Assembly: GCA_038117265.1 (NCBI GenBank)
Contig: JAYOFO010000040.1
Coordinates: 1 to 24,429 of the forward strand
Length of the DNA: 24,429 bases
Direction of reading: 5' to 3'
From: JAYPUG01 sp038117265
GTDB lineage: Bacteria; Pseudomonadota; Alphaproteobacteria; UBA6615
The translations under genes and the position numbers were made by a program. Positions within the stretch are counted from its first letter, which is position 1. Every line of letters starts with the position of its first letter. Under the pieces are notes generated by a model that saw only the letters and a program-made list of their open reading frames with translations, did no database searches and was not told the origin of the DNA. Of the stretch, positions 7,066 through 12,638 are shown in pieces.

Positions 7066-8256
7066 TCAATCGCCGATGGCGACCGCAAGGTCGAGCAGCA
7101 CCTCGTCGGCACCGTGCGGCGCGATCAGGCCGAGGCCGACCGGGCCGTCGGCGGTCTCGCCCAGCGGCAGCGAGACCTGCGGCAGGCGGGCCAGCGGCGC
7201 GGCGCAATTGTAGCGTTCGTTGGTGGTGCGCAGTTCGTCATAGACCGATTCCGGCGCGCGGCCGGGCGGCGCGGCACGGGGGGCCGCCGGGACGACGAGG
7301 ATCGCGTCCTCGCCCAGCAGGCCCGCGAGATATCCCTCGATCATCGCCCGCTTCGACATCGCATCGGCGATCTCGCCGGGCGTGTGGGCACCGCCCGCCT
7401 CGAACCGTTCGCTAAAACCCGGCCCCATCGCCGCGTCGTTGGCGCGGATCCAGGCGAGGTGCGACGCCGCGGCCTCGGATCCTCGCGTCACCTGCATCAC
7501 CTGCTGCCATTCGGGGTATCCGTCCAGTGCGCCGAAGTCGCCGGGGCGCACCGCGGCACGGTTCCCGACGATGTCCGCGACCCGGTCGATCGCGGGCGCC
7601 AGCGCATCGCGCACCTGCGGCGCGACCAGTTCGAACGCGTCTTCGGCGACGAGCAACCGCACCGGCGCGGGCCCCGATCGCCAGTCGAGAAGCACCTCGC
7701 CCACTCGCCGGAACGTCTCGGCATCGCGCGCGAACCAGCCGCAGGTGTCCAGGCTCGGCGCCAGCGGCAGGATGCCGTCGATCGGCACGCGCCCGTGGCT
7801 CGGCCGGATGCCGTAGAGCCCGCAGAACGAGGCGGGCACGCGCACCGAGCCGCCCGTGTCGGTGCCGAGCGCGAAGTCGGCCAGCCCGGCGGCGACGACC
7901 GAGGCCGAGCCCGACGACGACCCGCCCGGTATCCCACCCGGCACGCGCGGGTTCACTGGCGTGCCGTAGTGCCAGTTCTCGCCGATCAGGCCGTAGGCGA
8001 ACTCCTCGGTGATGGTCTTGCCGATCATGTCGGCGCCGGCATCGAGCAGGCGCTGCACCGCGCCCGCATGGCGCGCGGCGGGCGTGTGGGAAAAGAACCA
8101 GTCGGGATTGCCCGCACCCGTCACCGCGCCGGCGACGTCGATGATGTCCTTCACCGCGAAACCCAGCCCCGATAGCGGGCCGCCCGGCGTTCCCGCGACC
8201 TCGATGTTGGCATGGCTGCAGAAGCCAGGGACGAAACGGCCGTACATCTCGCTCAT
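7066..8256 (-). CDS. Amidase signature family hydrolase (tandem copy 1)
   Basis: This is a 396-residue amidase-signature enzyme that should hydrolyse a carboxamide to an acid and ammonia in the cytoplasm. The Ser-cisSer-Lys triad is complete: K36 (AVKDIID), S113 in GGSSSGSA, and S137 in DTGGSVR, with the usual 24-residue spacing between the serines. It is shorter than typical GatA-like amidases (about 450-500) and closer in size to malonamidase-type enzymes. It is clearly paralogous to the gene directly upstream (both have KDIIDVAG, GNPDW, GENxHxGTPVN, PASFCGxYGIRPxHGRVPI). The ATG at 8256 is 7 bp after the upstream stop; a second in-frame ATG three codons later is also possible. No gatB or gatC is near, so a role in tRNA amidation is unlikely. 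The substrate is unknown. Confidence 0.88.
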   Translation of the reverse strand: MSEMYGRFVPGFCSHANIEVAGTPGGPLSGLGFAVKDIIDVAGAVTGAGNPDWFFSHTPAARHAGAVQRLLDAGADMIGKTITEEFAYGLIGENWHYGTPVNPRVPGGIPGGSSSGSASVVAAGLADFALGTDTGGSVRVPASFCGLYGIRPSHGRVPIDGILPLAPSLDTCGWFARDAETFRRVGEVLLDWRSGPAPVRLLVAEDAFELVAPQVRDALAPAIDRVADIVGNRAAVRPGDFGALDGYPEWQQVMQVTRGSEAAASHLAWIRANDAAMGPGFSERFEAGGAHTPGEIADAMSKRAMIEGYLAGLLGEDAILVVPAAPRAAPPGRAPESVYDELRTTNERYNCAAPLARLPQVSLPLGETADGPVGLGLIAPHGADEVLLDLAVAIGD

Positions 8257-8263
8257 TGATCGA

Positions 8264-9478
8264 CTACTCCGGCACCCGGACATACGGCGCGAGACCGGCC
8301 TCGCCCAGCGCCGCGGCGATGCCGAGCAGCATCTCGTCGTTGCCGCGTGCCGCGGCCAGGCCGAGCCCCAGCGGCACCCCGCCGATCTCGGCCAGCGGCA
8401 GCACCACCTCGGGCAGCCGTCCGATCCCCGCGACGGCCCCGATGGGCTCGTTCGCGGCGCGGAACGGATCGATGTCGGCATCGCTTCCACCCGCCATGGG
8501 CGGCAGGCCGGGTCCGGCCGGCAGGGCAAGCACCGCACCGTCGGCGAGCAACGCGTCGAGATGTTCGAAGATCGCCTCGCGCCGGGGCCGCGCGGCGGCC
8601 GCCTGTTCCGCCGTGACCTGCGCGCGCGCCTTGAACCGCGCGGCGACCCCCGAACCGAAGGTCGGCTTCTCCCGCTCGATCCACTCGCCATGGGTGGCCC
8701 ACGCCTCCGCACCCCAGACGGTGCGCACGACCGCCGCCCATTCGTCGAGGCCCGCGACGGGTGCCCCGGCCGCCACCTCGACCGTCTCGGGCCGGCCGAG
8801 CAGCTTGGCGACACTGTCGATGGCGCCCTCGAGCACGCTGCGGACATCGGCATCGAGCCGCGCCATCACGTCGCCGGCGACGAGGAACTGTCCCGGCGAC
8901 GGATTGCCGGATGGCCCGTCGAGCAGGACGCCGCCGAGCCGCGCAAACAGTCCGGGGTCGCGCGCGAACCAGCCGATCACGTCGAGGCTCGGCGCCAGGG
9001 GCATGACGCCTTCTATGGGAACGCGCCCGTGGGTCGGGCGAATCCCGTAGATGCCGCAGAAGCTCGCCGGCGAGCGCACCGAGCCGCCGGTGTCGGAGCC
9101 GAGCGCGAAGTCGACCAGCCCGGCGGCAACCGCCGCGGCCGAGCCGGACGACGACCCGCCGGCCACCCGGCCCGGCGCGTTAACGTTGACCGGCGTGCCG
9201 AAATGGACGTTCTCGCCAGTCAGCCCGGTGGCCAGTTCCTCGGTGACCGTCTTGCCCATGAAGTCCGCGCCGGCGTCGAGGCAGCGCTGGATCGACGGCG
9301 CGGTCGCCGCCGCCGGTTCGTGGATGCGCGCCCAGTCCGGGTTGCCGCAGCTCGTGACATGCCCCGCCACGTCGATGATGTCCTTGGCGGCAAAGGCGAG
9401 ACCCGCGAGCGGCCCCTCGCCCGACCCCGCGATCTCGAACATGCCCCCCGGCATGAACGCGCCGACCGTGTCCTCCAT
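8264..9478 (-). CDS. Amidase signature family hydrolase (tandem copy 2)
   Basis: This is a 404-residue paralogue of the downstream amidase. The catalytic triad is K32 (AAKDIID), S109 (GGSSSGSA at 107-114) and S133 (SDTGGSVR). The C-terminal third differs most from copy 1, which is where substrate specificity usually lies in this family. The ATG at 9478 is preceded on its strand by a strong GGGGGAGGG ribosome site, so this is the first gene of a two-gene operon, and copy 1 follows after 7 bp. It diverges from the membrane protein-SDR pair. Malonamidase- or carbamoyl-hydrolase-like activity would fit the length. Calling it indoleacetamide hydrolase or AtzF would go beyond the evidence. Confidence 0.88.
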   Translation of the reverse strand: MEDTVGAFMPGGMFEIAGSGEGPLAGLAFAAKDIIDVAGHVTSCGNPDWARIHEPAAATAPSIQRCLDAGADFMGKTVTEELATGLTGENVHFGTPVNVNAPGRVAGGSSSGSAAAVAAGLVDFALGSDTGGSVRSPASFCGIYGIRPTHGRVPIEGVMPLAPSLDVIGWFARDPGLFARLGGVLLDGPSGNPSPGQFLVAGDVMARLDADVRSVLEGAIDSVAKLLGRPETVEVAAGAPVAGLDEWAAVVRTVWGAEAWATHGEWIEREKPTFGSGVAARFKARAQVTAEQAAAARPRREAIFEHLDALLADGAVLALPAGPGLPPMAGGSDADIDPFRAANEPIGAVAGIGRLPEVVLPLAEIGGVPLGLGLAAARGNDEMLLGIAAALGEAGLAPYVRVPE

Positions 9479-9550
9479 ACTGGTCCCTCCCCCAAGGATC
9501 GGACGACTCTATGCCTGTGACGGTCATGGGCCAAGTATGGGCACTGCGGC

Positions 9551-9578
9551 TTGCGCATCCCGGAGGCGCCGGCATACG
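9551..9578 (+). promoter_or_regulatory. Candidate leaderless promoter of the membrane protein gene
   Basis: TTGCGC at 9551-9556 and CATACG at 9573-9578 have a 16-bp spacer. The expected start point (about 9585-9587) falls on the ATG at 9587, and there is no ribosome site immediately upstream of that ATG. The TTG at 9551 could instead serve as a start adding 12 residues, but the promoter-like placement argues against it. Confidence 0.35.
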
Positions 9579-9586
9579 GTTCGGAA

Positions 9587-10177
9587 ATGACCCAGACAGC
9601 CAATCCCGCCCAACTCCTTGCCGACGACGAGATCCGGATCGACTGGCGCAACCTCTATTGGGTGGCGGCGGTCCTCGCGGTGATGATCGCGGCGATCGTC
9701 AGCGGCGAGCCCTGGTACCTGAACTTCGTCCACGTCATTGCCGGGCTGCTGTGGACCGGCATCGACCTGTTCATGGGCTTCGTGATCGGGCCGATCCTGC
9801 GCCGGGTCGACTTTCCCGTGCGCCGTGCCATCACCATCCGCCTGATGCCGCGCATGCTGTTCATCATGCCGACCCTGGCGACGGTCGCGCCCACGGCCGG
9901 CTGGTTCCTCGCGGTGGACATGGGCTACCTCGATCTCGCCTTCCCGGAGATGTGGTGGCTTATCGCGGCGCTCGCGATCACGACGATCCTGTCGGTCCAG
10001 GGGGTGGCGATCCTGCTGCCGACGAACGTCCTGGTCTATCTGGAGATGCGCAAGCCCGCACCCGACGGCGAGCGGATCGGCCGGCTGATGCGCCGCTACG
10101 TGCGCATCGTCGCGTTTCAGGGCACCATGCAGGTCGCGATCATCGTCATCATGGCCCGGTTCGCGACCGGGCTGTAG
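9587..10177 (+). CDS. Five-helix integral membrane protein of unknown function
   Basis: The product has 196 residues and about five membrane segments (24-40, 46-70, 90-112, 123-150, 173-192). It has no signal peptide and a hydrophilic N-terminal tail of 20 residues. Segment 2 contains HVIAGLLWTGIDLFMGFVIGP (H49). A conserved His in a short Trp/Gly-rich helix of this kind recalls the CopD/DUF2269 and PuuD-like haem or copper membrane families, but I cannot confirm the similarity. Only one or two histidines lie in helices, so haem binding is not demonstrated. The gene is divergent from the amidase pair and 15 bp upstream of the SDR gene, with which it probably forms an operon. Start ATG 9587 is preferred (see the promoter entry). 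Confidence 0.7.
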   Translation: MTQTANPAQLLADDEIRIDWRNLYWVAAVLAVMIAAIVSGEPWYLNFVHVIAGLLWTGIDLFMGFVIGPILRRVDFPVRRAITIRLMPRMLFIMPTLATVAPTAGWFLAVDMGYLDLAFPEMWWLIAALAITTILSVQGVAILLPTNVLVYLEMRKPAPDGERIGRLMRRYVRIVAFQGTMQVAIIVIMARFATGL

Positions 10178-10192
10178 GAGGGGAACGAGGCC

Positions 10193-10951
10193 ATGGCATT
10201 CAGGGGACTGGCCGGAAAGGTCGTCGCCATCACCGGCGCCGAGAGCGGCATCGGACGCGCGATCGCGCTGCGTCTCGCCGCCGAGGGTGCGCATGTCGCC
10301 GCCTCGGGGGTCCAGACCGAGAAGCTCGAGGCCGTCGCGGCGGAGGCGGCGGGCAGCCCCGGCCGGCTCATCGCGGTCCCGACCGACGTGCGCGAGCGCG
10401 CCCAGATCGACGCCATGTACGCGCAGACCCTCGATGCGTTCGGGCGTCTGGACGCCGCCATCGCCAACGCCGCGACCTTCAACCCCTCGACCCCGCTGAT
10501 CGAGACCGACATGGCCGACTGGCACCGGCTCGTCGCGGTCAACCTGACCGGTGCGTTCGAGACGATCCAGGCGGCCGCGAAGATCCTGCTCGACCAGGGC
10601 GAGGGCGGCTCGCTGCTCGCCACCACCTCGTCGACGGTGGAGCGCCCGCCGCCCGGCACCTATCCCTACGTGGCCGGCAAGGGCGGGCTGCAGCTGATGA
10701 TGCGCGCGCTGGCGCTGGAGATGGCGCCCCACAAGATCCGCTGCAACGTGATCATGCCGGGCTTCGCGCGCACCGGCGTGCTCGACGTGATGTCGCAGGA
10801 CTATATCGACGCCGCCATCGGATCGTCGCCCATGGGCGCGCTGGTCGAGCCCGAGGAGCTGGCGGGGCTGGTCGCCTTCGCGATCAGCGACGAGGCACCG
10901 CGCATGACCGGCACGACGCTCAAGGTCGACGCGGGCCGCACCTCCGCCTGA
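10193..10951 (+). CDS. Short-chain dehydrogenase/reductase (SDR)
   Basis: This is a 252-residue classical SDR, a cytoplasmic NAD(P)-dependent oxidoreductase. It has the cofactor motif TGAESGIG at 14-21, an ANAA variant of the NNAG motif at 91-94, catalytic S146 (ATTSS), and Y159-x3-K163 (YVAGK). The residue after the second strand is not Asp (AASGV), which is compatible with NADP or mixed use. The C-terminal MTGTTLKVDAG ending is typical of FabG-like SDRs. A good AGGAGGGG ribosome site lies 8 bp before the ATG. The gene follows the membrane protein gene by 15 bp and ends 6 bp from the convergent Lrp gene. The substrate is unknown. Confidence 0.88.
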   Translation: MAFRGLAGKVVAITGAESGIGRAIALRLAAEGAHVAASGVQTEKLEAVAAEAAGSPGRLIAVPTDVRERAQIDAMYAQTLDAFGRLDAAIANAATFNPSTPLIETDMADWHRLVAVNLTGAFETIQAAAKILLDQGEGGSLLATTSSTVERPPPGTYPYVAGKGGLQLMMRALALEMAPHKIRCNVIMPGFARTGVLDVMSQDYIDAAIGSSPMGALVEPEELAGLVAFAISDEAPRMTGTTLKVDAGRTSA

Positions 10952-10957
10952 TCGGCA

Positions 10958-11449
10958 TCAGTCGCGCCCGCCCGCAAGGTGGCCGAGCGGCAGCGCGGTC
11001 CGGTAGGCGACCTGTTTCAGCGCGAAGCTCGACTTGATGCTCGCCACCCCGGGGATGCGCGTCAGGTGATCGAGCAGGAAGCGCTGAAAGGCGTCGAGGT
11101 CGGGTGCGACGACGCGCAGCAGATAGTCGCTGTCGCCGGTCATCAGATAGCACTCCATCACCTCCGGCCGCTCGACGACCGTCCGCTCGAACGTCTCGAG
11201 CGCATCGTCGACCTGGCGTTCGAGCGAGACCTGGACGAAGACCGAGACCGGCAGCCCGATCATGGCGGGGTCCAGCAGGGTGACGTGTTGCCGGATATAG
11301 CCCTGCTCCTCGAGGCTGCGCACCCGGCGCAGGCAGGGCGAGGGCGACAGGCTTACCTCGCGGGCGAGATCGACATTGGCGATGCGCGAATTGCGCTGTA
11401 GGACCGAAAGAATGTGGCAATCGATCGGATCGAGGGGTTCGGGCGCCAT
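10958..11449 (-). CDS. Lrp/AsnC family transcriptional regulator
   Basis: This is a 163-residue feast/famine regulator. An N-terminal winged helix-turn-helix (about 5-55, LDPIDCHILSVLQRNSRI, with recognition helix SLSPSPCLRRVRSLEEQGYI) is followed by an RAM/AsnC effector domain (68-145) containing the family TGDSDYLLRV motif at 104-113. Such proteins form dimers to octamers and sense amino acids or related small molecules. The ATG at 11449 has an AGGAG site 7 bp upstream; the longer open frame covers the promoter region and is rejected. The gene is divergent from the amidohydrolase. The perfect inverted repeat in the shared 135-bp gap is the obvious candidate site for it, though this is inference. 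Confidence 0.9.
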   Translation of the reverse strand: MAPEPLDPIDCHILSVLQRNSRIANVDLAREVSLSPSPCLRRVRSLEEQGYIRQHVTLLDPAMIGLPVSVFVQVSLERQVDDALETFERTVVERPEVMECYLMTGDSDYLLRVVAPDLDAFQRFLLDHLTRIPGVASIKSSFALKQVAYRTALPLGHLAGGRD

Positions 11450-11532
11450 CGCATGCTCCTTTGACACAGACACAAGCAAGTACGTGCCCAGCGTGCCGAT
11501 GCCAGTCCGCGACGGCAAGCGTGCGCGCCCCT

Positions 11533-11553
11533 CGAAAACCGACTAGGTTTTCG
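11533..11553. promoter_or_regulatory. Perfect 8-N5-8 inverted repeat, candidate operator
   Basis: CGAAAACC and GGTTTTCG are perfect inverted arms separated by GACTA. The element lies 32 bp before the amidohydrolase ATG and 84 bp before the Lrp/AsnC ATG. A -10-like TAGGTT (11544-11549) falls inside it, so a bound protein would block that promoter. The -35 region is not recognisable. No T-run follows, which argues against a terminator. Confidence 0.55.
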
Positions 11554-11584
11554 CCCATCCATTCAGCGCCTTCCGGGGAGAGCC

Positions 11585-12481
11585 ATGTACGACGGCCCGA
11601 TCATCGACAGCCACCATCACCTCTGGGAGGTGGTCAACTATCCCTGGCTGATGGCACCGCCCTCACCGAAGATGTACGGCAGCGAATACGAGGGGCTGCG
11701 CCAGGACTATCTCGTCTCCGACCTGCGCGCCGACTTCGGCGACAACAACGTGGTCGGCTCGGTCCACGTCCAGGCGAACTACGACCCGTCGGACCCGGTG
11801 GGCGAGACGAGGTGGCTGCAGTCGGTCGCCGACGAGCACGGCTTCCCACACGCGATCGTCGGCCACGCGGTGATGACCGATCCCGACGTCGAGCGGATCA
11901 TCGCCGGCCATTGCGAATACGCGAACACGCGCGGCGTGCGACACCAGCTCCATTACTGGGAGGGGATCAAGGTGCGCCAGCGCACCGACCGCCCCGACCT
12001 GTGCAACACGCCGGAGTTCCGCCGCGGCATGGACCTGCTGCCGAAGTACGGCATGACCTTCGACCTGCAGGGCTTCACCCACCAGTTCGTGCACTTCGCC
12101 GAGCTGGTGCGCGACTATCCCGAGACCCGGTTCTGCCTGGTCCATGCCGGCATGCTGTCGGGCAGCGACGACGAGACCGTCAGCGCCTACAAGCGCGGCA
12201 TGGAGATGCTTTCGGCCCACCCGAACCTCTTCATCAAGTGCTCGGGGCTCAACATGCTGACCGCCCGCCTCGACAAGCCGCACATGGCGATCCAGCTCGA
12301 CACCGCACTCGACATGTTCGGGGCCGAGCGCTGCTTCTACGGCTCGAACTTCCCGCTCGAGAAGCTGTGGACGAGCTATCAGGACCTGCTCGACGCCTAC
12401 CGCGAGATCCTGGCACCCCGCCCGGCCGAGGACCTGCGCAAGTTCTTCCACGACACGGTGATTGCGTTCTATGGCATGTAG
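11585..12481 (+). CDS. Amidohydrolase family protein (amidohydrolase 2, PF04909 type)
   Basis: This is a 298-residue metal-dependent hydrolase with a TIM-barrel fold, of the group that includes lactonases such as fuconolactonase and decarboxylases. It opens with the family metal motif IIDSHHHLW (H10 and H12 the likely ligands). LVHAGML near 180 supplies the next conserved histidine, and the barrel ends with FYGSNFPLEKL near 257-267. In many relatives that last motif is GSDWP with a metal-binding Asp; here the position is Asn. A GGGGAGAG ribosome site precedes the ATG. The gene is divergent from the Lrp/AsnC regulator, which suggests inducible control. Likely substrates are a lactone, cyclic ester or carboxylated small molecule, but I cannot choose between them. 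Confidence 0.85.
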   Translation: MYDGPIIDSHHHLWEVVNYPWLMAPPSPKMYGSEYEGLRQDYLVSDLRADFGDNNVVGSVHVQANYDPSDPVGETRWLQSVADEHGFPHAIVGHAVMTDPDVERIIAGHCEYANTRGVRHQLHYWEGIKVRQRTDRPDLCNTPEFRRGMDLLPKYGMTFDLQGFTHQFVHFAELVRDYPETRFCLVHAGMLSGSDDETVSAYKRGMEMLSAHPNLFIKCSGLNMLTARLDKPHMAIQLDTALDMFGAERCFYGSNFPLEKLWTSYQDLLDAYREILAPRPAEDLRKFFHDTVIAFYGM

Positions 12482-12530
12482 CGCCAAACGACCGTATTCC
12501 GGCAATTTCCGTATGATCAGGAATTATTGA

Positions 12531-12545
12531 CGCAACATTGTTGCG
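12531..12545. promoter_or_regulatory. 15-bp perfect palindrome, candidate operator of the E1-like gene
   Basis: CGCAAC-ATT-GTTGCG is a perfect inverted repeat in the unusually AT-rich part of the 157-bp gap before the thiamine-diphosphate enzyme. It overlaps a -35-like TTGACG (12527-12532). A further CGCAACA half-site lies 41 bp downstream (12572-12578), about four helical turns away. A TG-N-TAGATT extended -10 (12596-12604) would start transcription near 12611. No regulator gene is adjacent except the Lrp/AsnC gene 1.1 kb away. Confidence 0.45.
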
Positions 12546-12638
12546 GTATTGGGCCTTCGGACAGGTCAGTTCGCAACACCGCGATCACGCGCCGGTGCTA
12601 GATTCGCCACCTCGAATCGCCACCGCCGGAACCCCGCC

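Noticed and set aside
7066..9478. GatA (glutamyl-tRNA amidotransferase) for the amidases
   Set aside because: Both are about 80-100 residues shorter than GatA and no gatB or gatC lies nearby.
7066..10177. A purine or urate catabolism locus based on PuuE-like and PuuD-like features
   Set aside because: No urate oxidase, OHCU decarboxylase, HIU hydrolase or xanthine dehydrogenase is present, and the PuuD-like resemblance is weak.
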